Shown here: in pieces, positions 40,490 to 49,143 of the stretch | Numbering within the stretch: position 1 is the stretch's first letter | Layout of the letters: each line of letters opens with the position of its first letter | Assembly (NCBI RefSeq): GCF_000620165.1 | Contig: NZ_JHVN01000005.1 | Coordinates: 1-64,000, forward strand | Length of the DNA stretch: 64,000 nucleotides | Direction of reading: 5' to 3' | Origin: Anoxybacillus tepidamans PS2 | Lineage (GTDB): Bacteria > Bacillota > Bacilli > Bacillales > Anoxybacillaceae | Made by a program: the position numbers and the translations under genes | The notes under the pieces: generated by a model | Seen by the model: the letters and a program-made list of their open reading frames with translations, nothing else | What the model was told of the DNA's origin: nothing | Databases searched by the model: none

Positions 40490-40855
40490 ATGTATCGGGT
40501 CTTTTTTCACAACCGGCCATTGAAAAAAAGAGCGAACTTGATGGGCAGAGCTGCGAAAACATTCGAATCACCGAAACCGTCGGAAACAGCCAACAGCATA
40601 CTCTCGCAACTAGAAGCTCTGCAACCAGGAACAGAAATTAATGTACACACCGATAACGAAACATACTATAATGCTCTATTCCAATCATTCGATCAAGAAA
40701 CGGGAGACGTTTCATTATTAATAGATCGTTTTTACAAAGATGGCGGCCGAGTTGCCACTTTGAGAGGAAGCGATATCGTTTCTATTGATTTTCCTGCTTC
40801 GGAAAACGAAGAGGGGTTCCCTATTAATAGCAATGCAGACGAAGAGGATGAGTAA
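40490..40855 (+). CDS. Small protein with acidic tail, probable spore protein (121 residues)
   Basis: The protein has a basic start (MYRVFFHNRPLKKRANLMGR), a compact centre with LEALQPGTEINVHTDNETYY and VATLRGSDIVSIDFP, typical of a small beta-barrel (Sm-like) fold, and an acidic end (ADEEDE). The central layout recalls CotO-type domains also present in this window, but the similarity is by eye. AAGGGAG is 9 nt before the ATG, and a terminator follows. It probably belongs to the spore surface group. Confidence 0.6.
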   Translation: MYRVFFHNRPLKKRANLMGRAAKTFESPKPSETANSILSQLEALQPGTEINVHTDNETYYNALFQSFDQETGDVSLLIDRFYKDGGRVATLRGSDIVSIDFPASENEEGFPINSNADEEDE

Positions 40856-40863
40856 AGATTAAC

Positions 40864-40890
40864 AAACCAGGTAGTGAACCTGGTTTTCCT
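40864..40890 (+). terminator. Terminator after the 121-residue protein gene
   Basis: AAACCAGGT pairs with ACCTGGTTT around a short loop and runs into TTCCTTATT. Confidence 0.7.
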
Positions 40891-40999
40891 TATTCATAGC
40901 GCTGATTTCTCTTAATAAAATAGGCTTTTGCCGTATCGCCGATGAGGAATGTCCCTTCATACACTATCACAAGTATAGCTATCTATTATTTTGTGATGC

Positions 41000-41026
41000 A
41001 CGCTAAACTCGCTTTGCCATAATATT
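41000..41026 (+). promoter_or_regulatory. Candidate SigK promoter of the ytcABC-like operon
   Basis: AC-N16-CATAATATT differs from the SigK consensus in the last base. It lies 20 bp before the first gene. The Bacillus ytcABC operon is also late mother-cell expressed. Confidence 0.55.
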
Positions 41027-41045
41027 TTTGGAAAGGAGTGCTCAA

Positions 41046-42335
41046 ATGAATATATGCATCGTCGGTGCCGGGTACGTCGGATTAACGACAGCAGCCGTTC
41101 TCGCTGAGCTTGGACATCAAGTAGATTGCGTCGATCAAAATAATTATAAAATTGAACAGTTGAACAATGGCTATGTCCCTATTTATGAACCAGGACTTAA
41201 AGAACTTATCGATAAAAATAACGATCGGCTCACTTTTACCACTTCTCTCGCTCATTCCATAAAGCGCGCCTCCGTTGTTATCATTTGCGTCGGCACACCA
41301 TCTTTAGAAGATGGAACAACAGATTTACGGTATCTTCAGTCCGTAACTGACGATCTGCCAAACTACATCGACTCATATAAAACAATTATTACAAAAAGCA
41401 CCGTACCTCCTGGGACGAACGAATGGATCCGTGCGAGATTAATTGAAAAAGGAGTTCCTCCCCATTTATTTGCTGTCGTTTCAAATCCGGAATTTTTAAG
41501 GGAGGGCTCTGCTATTTCCGATATGCTTCATGCTGACAAAATCGTCGTCGGTCTCCGTTCGGATGATAATCGGTCATTACCGATTGTCCAAAAGATCTAC
41601 GATGGAATCTCTGCTCCATACATTATTACAAGCCTAACAGGAGCAGAAATGATTAAATACGCTTCCAATGCTTTTTTAGCGACTAAAATTTCATTTATCA
41701 ACGAGATTGCGCGCATTTGCGATGCTTTTAAAGTAAATGTAAATGATGTCGCAAAAGGAATCGGACACGATCCGAGAATAGGGCCACACTTTTTGCAAGC
41801 CGGTCTTGGTTACGGCGGTTCTTGTTTCCCAAAAGACGTAAAATCGCTAGAGCAAACCGCGCGTTTTAAAAATATTCAACCGCACATTTTACAAGCAGTT
41901 CAATTCGTTAATGATTCACAAATTGATGTGTATATCAATAAATTACGGGAAACATTAAATGATTTATCAACGAAGACCATCGCTGTCTTAGGCATCGCTT
42001 TCAAACCTAACACGGATGATACCCGCGAGTCTCCAGCGGAACGGTTCATCCGCCACCTCAGCAAAACAGGCTGTATCATTCGCGCGTACGACCCGAAGGC
42101 AAAACTAAGCAGCGATCATCAAGCGAACGTAACACAAACGGCAACAAGCAAAGAAGCCATTTGCGGTGCAGACTGTTTAGTAATTGCCACCGATTGGGCA
42201 GAATTTCAACAGCTCGATTGGCGAGAGGTAAAAAAATGGATGAAAGGCAACATCGTGCTTGATGCAAGAAACTGCCTCCAGCGAGAAGCAATTGAAGAAT
42301 GTGGATTACAATATATAGGGGTTGGTGCTGGATGA
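41046..42335 (+). CDS. ytcA: UDP-glucose 6-dehydrogenase, YtcA-like
   Basis: The 429-residue protein has the N-terminal NAD-binding GAGYVGL (6-12), the middle-domain motif SNPEFLREGSA and the catalytic-Cys motif GYGGSCFPKDV, then a C-terminal UDP-binding domain with GIAFKPNTDDTRESP. It oxidises UDP-glucose to UDP-glucuronate. It heads an operon with an epimerase and a glycosyltransferase, the same order as ytcA-ytcB-ytcC, which make a spore-coat polysaccharide. It overlaps the next gene by 4 nt. The ATG at 41046 follows AAAGGAG. Confidence 0.93.
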   Translation: MNICIVGAGYVGLTTAAVLAELGHQVDCVDQNNYKIEQLNNGYVPIYEPGLKELIDKNNDRLTFTTSLAHSIKRASVVIICVGTPSLEDGTTDLRYLQSVTDDLPNYIDSYKTIITKSTVPPGTNEWIRARLIEKGVPPHLFAVVSNPEFLREGSAISDMLHADKIVVGLRSDDNRSLPIVQKIYDGISAPYIITSLTGAEMIKYASNAFLATKISFINEIARICDAFKVNVNDVAKGIGHDPRIGPHFLQAGLGYGGSCFPKDVKSLEQTARFKNIQPHILQAVQFVNDSQIDVYINKLRETLNDLSTKTIAVLGIAFKPNTDDTRESPAERFIRHLSKTGCIIRAYDPKAKLSSDHQANVTQTATSKEAICGADCLVIATDWAEFQQLDWREVKKWMKGNIVLDARNCLQREAIEECGLQYIGVGAG

Positions 42336-43288
42336 AAATCATCGTAACAGGTGCAGCGGGATTTATTGGCTCTCATCTATGTGAAAAGTTGCTCGAAGAT
42401 GAACAAAACATTGTGATCGGCATTGATGGGTTTATTGGTCCTACCCCTTCTCCTTTAAAAGTATTGAATATCGGTACGCTTCTTTCGCATCCTCGCTTTA
42501 CCCTCATTGCGCAAGATCTTTCGTCTATCAATTTACGTGAACTGTTGAAGGATGCCGATGTTGTCTATCATCTAGCAGGAATGCCAGGTGTTCGAACGAG
42601 TTGGGGAAGCGAGTTTGAATCGTACGCCGTTCACAACATTTCTTCGACGCAACAGCTGCTTGAGGCGTGCAAAGATGCGTCCATTCAACAATTCATTTAT
42701 GCTTCTACTTCTTCTGTTTACGGAGAAAAAGACGGAAAACTGTCCGAAACAATGGAACCCGCTCCGCTCTCTCCGTATGGAATCACCAAGCTGACAGGCG
42801 AACATCTATGCCGGGTGTACCATACAACTTTTCACATTCCGACAGTGATTTTGCGATATTTCACCGTTTACGGTCCGAGACAGCGAACGGATATGTCGTT
42901 TCATCGCTTTATTAAACAATTGCTAACAAAACAACCAATCACCATTTTTGGCGACGGTACACAATCGCGCGATTTCACCTATATTTCCGATTGTGTAAAA
43001 GCAACGGCTTCGGTCTTAGGCAATACAGCCGTCATTGGAAAAACGATCAACATCGGCGGAAAAGAAAGAGCGTCCGTCAATGAAGTGATCGAACTATTAG
43101 AAACATTGACAGGAACAAAAGCGATTAGACAGTATACCGCTTCGGCGCTCGGCGAACCGAAACATACTTGGGCGGATCTTTCATTAGCGGAGCAGTATTT
43201 GCACTATCATCCAGAAGTAACTTTACAGGAAGGTTTGCGGCGTGAGATTGAGTATATCCGTTCCGCTTATGCGAGGGATTTGCCGTGA
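42332..43288 (+). CDS. ytcB: NAD-dependent sugar epimerase/dehydratase, YtcB-like
   Basis: The 318-residue extended SDR enzyme has the NAD motif TGAAGFIGSHL (6-16), the Ser/Thr of ASTSSVYG and the catalytic Tyr-x3-Lys in SPYGITKL, plus RYFTVYGPRQRTDM. It fits nucleotide-sugar 4-epimerases, and UDP-glucuronate from the upstream enzyme is the likely substrate, though a dehydratase cannot be excluded. It overlaps both neighbours by 4 nt, so the three genes are tightly coupled. It should act in the mother-cell cytosol. Confidence 0.9.
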   Translation: MKIIVTGAAGFIGSHLCEKLLEDEQNIVIGIDGFIGPTPSPLKVLNIGTLLSHPRFTLIAQDLSSINLRELLKDADVVYHLAGMPGVRTSWGSEFESYAVHNISSTQQLLEACKDASIQQFIYASTSSVYGEKDGKLSETMEPAPLSPYGITKLTGEHLCRVYHTTFHIPTVILRYFTVYGPRQRTDMSFHRFIKQLLTKQPITIFGDGTQSRDFTYISDCVKATASVLGNTAVIGKTINIGGKERASVNEVIELLETLTGTKAIRQYTASALGEPKHTWADLSLAEQYLHYHPEVTLQEGLRREIEYIRSAYARDLP

Positions 43289-44451
43289 ACATTGCCTATA
43301 TTTGCACAGAAAAACTCCCTTCCCCCGCCGTCAAAGGAGGAGCGATTCAATTAATGATTGACGGCGTCGCTCCTTTTATTGCCAAACGACACCAATTAAC
43401 GATTTTTTCCATCACAGATCCTGCTTTGCCTCCGCAAGAAGTAGTAAATGGAATTGAATATATTCGATTTCCGAAAGAAACGTATGAGCATGATGTCGCT
43501 AATGAATTAGCGACACGTTCGTTTGATGTCATTCACGTTTTTAATCGCCCGGCCCACGTGCCTAAGTATAAAGCAGCTTCCCCTGAAAGCGCGATCGTAC
43601 TGAGCCTCCATAACGATATGTTTTCGCCGCTTAAAATCAGCCAAGAAAAAGCGGAGCAAGCGATAAAGGAAAGCACGTTTATTACATCGGTAAGCGAATA
43701 CATCAAACAAACAGTCATCGGACGATATCGCGTGCCAGAGCAAAAAATTCGCGTCGTTTATTCCGGCGTCGATTTAGAAAAATACATTCCTGTATGGACG
43801 GAAGAAGGACAGAGCATTCGCAAGCGTTTAAGACAAAAGCTTGGCATCACTAACGAAAAAGTAATTTTATTTATCGGCAGACTAAGCAAAACAAAAGGTC
43901 CCCATCTTCTCATTCAATGCATGAAGGACGTTCTTACAAAACATCCTGACGCCATACTAGTGATCGTTGGCGGGAAATGGTTTAGCGAAAATGGATCAAA
44001 CGACTATATTCGAAAACTTCACCAGCTATCGTCGCCGCTTCACAACCGGGTCATATTCACGAACTATATCCCAGCAGAACATATTCCACACTTGTTTCTG
44101 ATCGGCGATGTGTTTGTTTGCAGCTCACAATGGCACGAACCACTTGCCCGCGTTCATTATGAAGCGATGGCAGCCGGAATTCCTGTTATCACCACAAACC
44201 GCGGCGGAAACGCGGAAATTATTCATCATCTACACAATGGGTTTGTTATTGACGATTATCAAAATCCCTCTAGTTTTGCAAAAGCCATCGATTATATATT
44301 CACGCAGCAAAAGAAAGCGCAAAACATGGCGCAGATAGGAAGAAAACAAGTAGAAGAGCAGTTTCAATTCCAGCATGTGGCCGCCCGGCTTGATTCTATC
44401 TACTGCGAAGCGTTTACAAAAAACAAACAAAGGATGCCTCTTAACGGATAA
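43285..44451 (+). CDS. ytcC: Glycosyltransferase family 4, YtcC-like
   Basis: The 388-residue GT-B enzyme has an N-terminal acceptor domain (GGAIQLMIDGV) and a C-terminal donor domain with VILFIGRLSKTKGPHLLI and the E-x7-E motif HEPLARVHYEAMAAGIPV. It should transfer a sugar made by the two upstream enzymes to a spore-surface glycan. It starts with GTG at 43285, which overlaps the epimerase stop (GTGA). Its stop lies inside the terminator stem. It closely resembles the convergent CotSA-like enzyme that follows. Confidence 0.92.
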   Translation: MNIAYICTEKLPSPAVKGGAIQLMIDGVAPFIAKRHQLTIFSITDPALPPQEVVNGIEYIRFPKETYEHDVANELATRSFDVIHVFNRPAHVPKYKAASPESAIVLSLHNDMFSPLKISQEKAEQAIKESTFITSVSEYIKQTVIGRYRVPEQKIRVVYSGVDLEKYIPVWTEEGQSIRKRLRQKLGITNEKVILFIGRLSKTKGPHLLIQCMKDVLTKHPDAILVIVGGKWFSENGSNDYIRKLHQLSSPLHNRVIFTNYIPAEHIPHLFLIGDVFVCSSQWHEPLARVHYEAMAAGIPVITTNRGGNAEIIHHLHNGFVIDDYQNPSSFAKAIDYIFTQQKKAQNMAQIGRKQVEEQFQFQHVAARLDSIYCEAFTKNKQRMPLNG

Positions 44452-44464
44452 GGCATCCTTTTTA
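44431..44464. terminator. Terminator at the end of the ytcABC-like operon
   Basis: AGGATGCCT pairs with AGGCATCCT and is followed by TTTTTAT. The last codons and stop of the glycosyltransferase gene are inside the hairpin. It also lies at the end of the convergent gene. Confidence 0.8.
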
Positions 44465-44465
44465 T

Positions 44466-46055
44466 CTACCCGATAATAAATATATTAAACGGCTTATCAT
44501 CGTCTCCTTTTTTACGTTTAGAGGAAGGAAAGACATGGTAAGGGGAAGAGGATAGAGTGAATGTTCTTCGATTGGCACTTGCTTTTGTTTCATACTGTTC
44601 TGTTTGTTCGAAATCTTTGTTTTTGGTAAAATCCGCTTTCTTTTTGCCTTTTTTCGATAACAAGTGCTCGATGGTTGGTGTTTCGGGATCTTCCTTTGAA
44701 AGAAATTCCTCTAATGCCGGCTGCAGCAAACTTTCGAGTTGTTGCAACTTTTTCTTTTTCTTTTCTTTCTTGTCTTTTCTTTTTTTATTTTGCTCCAAGA
44801 CCTCTTCTTTTGGAGCAACTTGCTCAACTGACTCAACTGATTCAACTTGTTCAACTACCGGATCATGTTGCAATTCAACAGTTTCTGCTTCCTCTGCCTT
44901 TTCATATGTGACGCTCTCTGCTTGCTCCCAAACATCAAGCAGCTCGGAAGCGACTCTGCTCCATCCGTATCGAGAAGTAGCAAGCTCCCTTCCTTTTTCC
45001 CCCATTCTTTTCATTAGTGATTTATTTGATAATATTTGTGAAATCTTTTCCACAAAGTCCCTTGGATCTTCCGGGTTTTCTACGATAAGACCGTTCTCAT
45101 TTGCTTCAATCACCTCTGGGTTGCCGCCCCTTGCTGTTGTTACAATTGGCAGGCCTGCCGCCATCGCTTCATAGTGCACGCGCGCCAATGGTTCTTGCCA
45201 TTGAGAAGTACAAACAAATAAATCAGCGGCCGCAAACCAATTTTGAATCTCATCTGGGGCGACAAAGCCCGTCGTTACCACCGGAACTGGCAGCTTTTGG
45301 GCTAGAGCGCGCACGTACGCTATATAGTCATTTACATCCTCTTGACTAAACCACCTACTTCCTATGATGACGAGAGCCACATCTTTGAACTTTTTAGAAA
45401 TATCAGGTAGCGCCCTCACTAATTTATCGACCCCTTTATTGCGGGAAAGCCTTCCAGCGAACAAAATTACCGTCTTATTTTCTAAATTGTTTGCTCGGCG
45501 AATTTCGTTGCGGATTTTCTGCATTTTCGGATGATTTCCCGGCAAAAACCGCTCGGCATCCACCCCCGAATATATGGTGCGCACTTTTGACGCGGCTTGT
45601 GGATATAAGCTACATATAGCATCTCCAACATAATTGCTCACCGTTACAATTCTCGATACTTCTGCTATCACTCTTTCAGCTTCTTCGGGATCGATTTTTT
45701 CCGGCGTGAACATGTCGTTATGCATGCTTAAAGTAATTTTCGCTAACGGGGCTACTTGTCGGACAGGGAGGACAAGACGCGGGCGATTAAAAATGTGGAT
45801 AAGATCAAATTGATTAGATTCGACATAGCGAACAACATTTTCTCGATAAGTCTCAAATATTTTCCCCGGCACCCGGACATAGCGAATACCATCAACCGTT
45901 TCTTCATCCGGTAGTGACGGATCATTAACCCCTAAAATCGTAATGTCATGAGATTTCTTTAAATAGGGAAGAATGCCCGCAATATAAGTTTGGATCGCTC
46001 CTCCTAATACAGGAGGGACAGGGAGTTTTTCAGTGCAAATCATTAAAATTTTCAT
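44466..46055 (-). CDS. cotSA: CotSA-like glycosyltransferase family 4 with Lys-rich C-terminal extension
   Basis: Residues 1 to about 380 form a GT-B glycosyltransferase: GGAIQTYIAGILPYL, VILFAGRLSRNKGVDKLV and the donor-binding QEPLARVHYEAMAAGLPI. The CotSA family occurs in the Bacillus coat. Unusually, about 150 further residues follow, rich in Glu, Gln and Lys (NKKRKDKKEKKKKKLQQ), which may anchor it in the coat. The ATG at 46055 is 2 nt after the CotS-like stop, so the two are an operon. It converges with the ytcABC-like operon. Confidence 0.88.
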   Translation of the reverse strand: MKILMICTEKLPVPPVLGGAIQTYIAGILPYLKKSHDITILGVNDPSLPDEETVDGIRYVRVPGKIFETYRENVVRYVESNQFDLIHIFNRPRLVLPVRQVAPLAKITLSMHNDMFTPEKIDPEEAERVIAEVSRIVTVSNYVGDAICSLYPQAASKVRTIYSGVDAERFLPGNHPKMQKIRNEIRRANNLENKTVILFAGRLSRNKGVDKLVRALPDISKKFKDVALVIIGSRWFSQEDVNDYIAYVRALAQKLPVPVVTTGFVAPDEIQNWFAAADLFVCTSQWQEPLARVHYEAMAAGLPIVTTARGGNPEVIEANENGLIVENPEDPRDFVEKISQILSNKSLMKRMGEKGRELATSRYGWSRVASELLDVWEQAESVTYEKAEEAETVELQHDPVVEQVESVESVEQVAPKEEVLEQNKKRKDKKEKKKKKLQQLESLLQPALEEFLSKEDPETPTIEHLLSKKGKKKADFTKNKDFEQTEQYETKASANRRTFTLSSSPYHVFPSSKRKKGDDDKPFNIFIIG

Positions 46056-46057
46056 GT

Positions 46058-47152
46058 TTACTTTCTTCCCTTCCAATCATTTTTTATTTCTTCCAACACA
46101 GGCCACTTCGTCTGATCCGTTTGAACAATCGTTTGGATTAATTGTGTCGTTTCTTCGTTGAGGAATATTTCAGGCTCATATACAACTTCTTTTATATTCT
46201 TGTAAAATTCATTTGGCATCGCTAAATCAATCATTAAAATCTCGTAAAGCTCAGGCGTAATTGGATTGGCTTCGTGGTAAGCTTTAATCATTTCCCGAAC
46301 CCACGTCGCATCCCAGTAATATAGATCGGCCATTGTGCCGCTAATCAGTTTTCTTAAATCGCGAATCGGAAGGTCAAATGCGACACCGTCAAGGTCGATA
46401 ATCCACATCCCTTCGGCTCCCATTTGCCCGTTCGACCAACCGTAATCTTGGTGCACGAGTCCCCAGTAGGCGTTCCCATGTTTGATCAACTCAAAATAGC
46501 TTGACTGTTCAAGCTCTGCTGTCGCTCTTCTTGCTTGCTCTTCAAACTGATCAACTACATCCAATAAATGAGAGCTAGCCGGCATTTCTCTATAAGCGTT
46601 GGCAATCGTGCGAAACCAATCCATTTTCTCTATCACTTTTTTATAGTTTTTCGGCCATTTGCGAAGCCGAGAGGCAACTTCCGCTTGTTTCGGCGGCTCA
46701 TATCCTTTACTTAAGTGGTGAAATTCTCCAAGAGCGTAGCAAAGGTGTTTCGCTCCTTCTAAGTCCTTTGAAACTGGTGCCAGCGGCTCAATCCATTCAG
46801 CAACAAACCACAACTTCCCCCCGGCCTCTACATAATTTTCGCCGTCTTTTGTTTTTATAATTTGCGGAACTCTCGCTTTCTTGACCTCTACTAAATATTC
46901 TTGCGCCCCTAAGCTAAATAAACTTCTCGTTGGTCGTCTGTGTAAAAGCTTCAAACTTTTCGGTCCTGATTTTGTCTCAAGCTTCCAAATAGCCCCACCT
47001 TTATCCGGTTTTGTCGTAACGATTTGCATGCTTTGAACGGATAAATCATAACTTCGAAGAACTTGTTGCGCGATTTCTTCAATGTAGTCAGGTACAAAAA
47101 AATCGTCATCAAGCTCTCCGACGATCCAAGGTTCAATGATCTTCGTCTCCAC
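46058..47152 (-). CDS. cotS: CotS-family spore coat protein (kinase fold)
   Basis: The 364-residue protein has the CotS/CotI layout of a kinase-like aminoglycoside-phosphotransferase fold: LRSYDLSVQSMQIV at the start, KSLKLLHR with the ATP-contact Lys, GLVHQDYGWSNGQM as the catalytic loop, and MWIIDLDGVAFDLPIRDL as the metal-binding motif. Some family members have been shown to be active kinases in the spore coat. The start is GTG at 47152, with AGGAGG at 6-nt spacing. It precedes the CotSA-like gene and has a SigK promoter. Confidence 0.88.
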   Translation of the reverse strand: METKIIEPWIVGELDDDFFVPDYIEEIAQQVLRSYDLSVQSMQIVTTKPDKGGAIWKLETKSGPKSLKLLHRRPTRSLFSLGAQEYLVEVKKARVPQIIKTKDGENYVEAGGKLWFVAEWIEPLAPVSKDLEGAKHLCYALGEFHHLSKGYEPPKQAEVASRLRKWPKNYKKVIEKMDWFRTIANAYREMPASSHLLDVVDQFEEQARRATAELEQSSYFELIKHGNAYWGLVHQDYGWSNGQMGAEGMWIIDLDGVAFDLPIRDLRKLISGTMADLYYWDATWVREMIKAYHEANPITPELYEILMIDLAMPNEFYKNIKEVVYEPEIFLNEETTQLIQTIVQTDQTKWPVLEEIKNDWKGRK

Positions 47153-47547
47153 ATTATCCCTCCTATGAAATAAAAGATTTTCCCCCATACAGCCATACTC
47201 AATGCAACTATGATTGTTTTATTCATCCCGTAAGTATTGGAAACATTAACAAGTAAAAATATCTTATGGATTTCGTTCCTATTGACACCAACACGAAACG
47301 ATGTTAGAGCATGGACACTTTTTGTAACAATTTGTTCGATGAGGGTCAGCTTTAACCCAATAATAGGGTATGCATCATTTGCGATATGGTATAGACACAT
47401 ATAATGATATTACCTATTTTTTTGCACAATACATCCCTGATTCCCTTGGTGCTAAAGCATCTTTCAGGCGGTAATAAAAATCGCGGAAACAACTTAGATC
47501 GCTCCCATTTCTCTACATGAAACCGTTTTACTTTTTTAAAATAAAAG
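47153..47547. other. Leader and promoter region of the cotS-cotSA operon
   Basis: No gene is supported in this stretch. It contains a consensus SigK promoter (47364-47390), which gives a long leader of about 200 nt before cotS, and a second CATAAGATA -10-like sequence nearer the gene without a matching -35. Confidence 0.5.
47364..47390 (-). promoter_or_regulatory. SigK promoter of the cotS-cotSA operon
   Basis: AC-N16-CATACCCTA on the minus strand is a full consensus match. Confidence 0.7.
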
Positions 47548-47580
47548 CACCTCTGCCAGTTCAAAAACGAACAGAGGCGC
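47548..47580 (-). terminator. Terminator after cotO
   Basis: On the minus strand AGCGCCTCTG pairs with CAGAGGTGCT (one mismatch), with an inner GTTC/GAAC step, and is followed by TTTTATTTTA. Confidence 0.7.
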
Positions 47581-47603
47581 TAGTTAACGTTTTGGAGGCG
47601 CAA

Positions 47604-47999
47604 TTAATGTTCTTTGCCAAAACCAATTAAAGACACGGAAATAATTTGATTGAATGGAATGTTGATTTGTTTCCCTTTCTCGATTTGGAATCTCACGTGC
47701 CCGTTTTTATATTCCAGCACAAATCCTTTATGCTCTCCTTTTTTTGTGGTGAGCTTACATTTAATTTTTGACAATTGGTTTGGAAGTTTCGTTAAAAACT
47801 GGATTTGTTCTTCTAGTGTCATTTCTTGAAATTGTTTGGAGTGGATGCTCTTTTGCTCATCTTCCCCTCGCTTTCCTTTGCTAGCGCGCTGCGGGGCATA
47901 TTTTTTTGCCTGAAACGATTGCTGCATGTATGATACCTTTGGCTCTAATTTCGGCTGCACGATATAAAGAAGCGGCTCGTTCGGAACGGCTTGTTTCAT
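47604..47999 (-). CDS. cotO: Spore coat protein CotO
   Basis: The 131-residue protein begins MKQAVPNEPLLYIVQPKLEP, has a central low-complexity part and a C-terminal beta domain (KCKLTTKKGEHKGFVLEYKN, INIPFNQIISVSLIGFG). Gene order next to fabI and the C-terminal domain match CotO (YjbX), a coat morphogenetic protein acting with CotE. The site GAGGAGG lies 8 nt upstream, and a SigK promoter is present. Confidence 0.85.
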   Translation of the reverse strand: MKQAVPNEPLLYIVQPKLEPKVSYMQQSFQAKKYAPQRASKGKRGEDEQKSIHSKQFQEMTLEEQIQFLTKLPNQLSKIKCKLTTKKGEHKGFVLEYKNGHVRFQIEKGKQINIPFNQIISVSLIGFGKEH

Positions 48000-48033
48000 C
48001 TCTGTTCCTCCTCATCATGATGGTCTATAACAT

Positions 48034-48061
48034 TAATGTATGCTTCCATATAGGCAAAAGT
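48034..48061 (-). promoter_or_regulatory. SigK promoter of cotO
   Basis: AC-N17-CATACATTA on the minus strand is a full consensus match, 35 bp before the cotO start. Confidence 0.7.
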
Positions 48062-48069
48062 GCATTTAA

Positions 48070-48107
48070 TGAAAAAAAGCAGCCAATGAATTCTAATCAT
48101 TAGCTGC
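48070..48107 (-). terminator. Terminator after fabI
   Basis: AGCAGC-AATGA pairs with TCATT-GCTGCT (one mismatch) and is followed by TTTTTTT on the minus strand, about 60 bp beyond the fabI stop. Confidence 0.65.
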
Positions 48108-48164
48108 TTTAGTAAGGAAGAACACTTTTTCCTTCAGAACTCAATGTCGGTGGCGCTTTCCTTT

Positions 48165-48941
48165 TTATCTCGCTAAAATATGATAACCAGAATCCACGTG
48201 GATGATTTCTCCAGTTACCCCGCGAGACAAGTCGCTAAATAAAAACAGCGCTGCATCGCCAACCTCTTCTTGTGTCGTTGTCCGGCGAAGAGGAGCACGC
48301 TCTTCGATTTCTTTTAAAATGGAGTTGAAATCGCTGACGCCTTTAGCGGATAATGTGCGAATCGGTCCAGCGGAAATCGCGTTGACACGAATGCCATATT
48401 TCCCTAAGTCGTTCGCCAAATATTTCACGCTCGCATCTAATGAAGCTTTCGCTACTCCCATGATGTTATAGTTTTGCACAACTCTCTCGCCGCCAAGATA
48501 CGTTAAAGTGACGATACTTCCGCCCTCTGCCATGAGGTCTTTCGCCGCTCTTGCCACAGCAGTTAAGGAATAGGCGCTAATATTGTGCGCGAGCAAAAAC
48601 CCTTCGCGGCTGACATTCATATATTCTCCGCTGAGATCATCTTTATTAGCAAATGCAATGCAATGCGCAATGCCATGAATCGTGCCCACTTTTTCTTTAA
48701 TTTCCGCAAAGCATTTCTCAATCTCTTCATCGCTTGTTACATCGCAAGGCAAAAGCAGCGTTGTCTCATCTTCAAGCGTGTCGACCAGCTTGCGCACTTC
48801 TTCTTTAAAACGCTCGCCCGCATATGTAAAAATAAGCCGCGCGCCTGCCGCATGGAGTGAACGAGCAATTCCCCAAGCAATGCTCCGTTTATTGGCTACT
48901 CCCATTACGACATACGTACGTCCTTTTAATGATAACGTCAT
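48165..48941 (-). CDS. fabI: Enoyl-[acyl-carrier-protein] reductase (NADH)
   Basis: The 258-residue protein begins MTLSLKGRTYVVMGVANKRS, with the NAD-binding GVANKRSIAWGIA, and has the FabI active-site Tyr-x6-Lys in YNIMGVAKAS and the HDSG-like end HVDSGYHI. It reduces enoyl-ACP in the last step of fatty acid elongation and is the triclosan target. The start at 48941 is chosen because AGGAGG is 6 nt upstream; the ATG at 48947 touches the site. It precedes cotO as in Bacillus. Confidence 0.96.
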   Translation of the reverse strand: MTLSLKGRTYVVMGVANKRSIAWGIARSLHAAGARLIFTYAGERFKEEVRKLVDTLEDETTLLLPCDVTSDEEIEKCFAEIKEKVGTIHGIAHCIAFANKDDLSGEYMNVSREGFLLAHNISAYSLTAVARAAKDLMAEGGSIVTLTYLGGERVVQNYNIMGVAKASLDASVKYLANDLGKYGIRVNAISAGPIRTLSAKGVSDFNSILKEIEERAPLRRTTTQEEVGDAALFLFSDLSRGVTGEIIHVDSGYHILAR

Positions 48942-49143
48942 ATTCATCCTCCTATATCGACTGGATTTATTATTTGTTATTAGTACCAAGTGTTAATTTT
49001 ATTATAACAAAAAAACGGGCATGACAAAATAAGAATTTTCTCTAACAAAATTTTTCCGCTTGATTTATATACTTCCCTTTGCAAAAATAATGGAATTAGC
49101 TAATATGGATATGGTGAGTTTTTATGATACGGAGTGGAATATA

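Noticed and set aside
44557-45174. 205-residue Ser/Phe-rich frame opposite the CotSA-like gene
   Set aside because: It is the mirror of the Lys/Glu-rich tail; no ribosome site and no family features.
46058-47152. Aminoglycoside resistance kinase
   Set aside because: Kinase fold is present, but operon with a CotSA-like enzyme, the SigK promoter and sequence features point to the CotS coat family.
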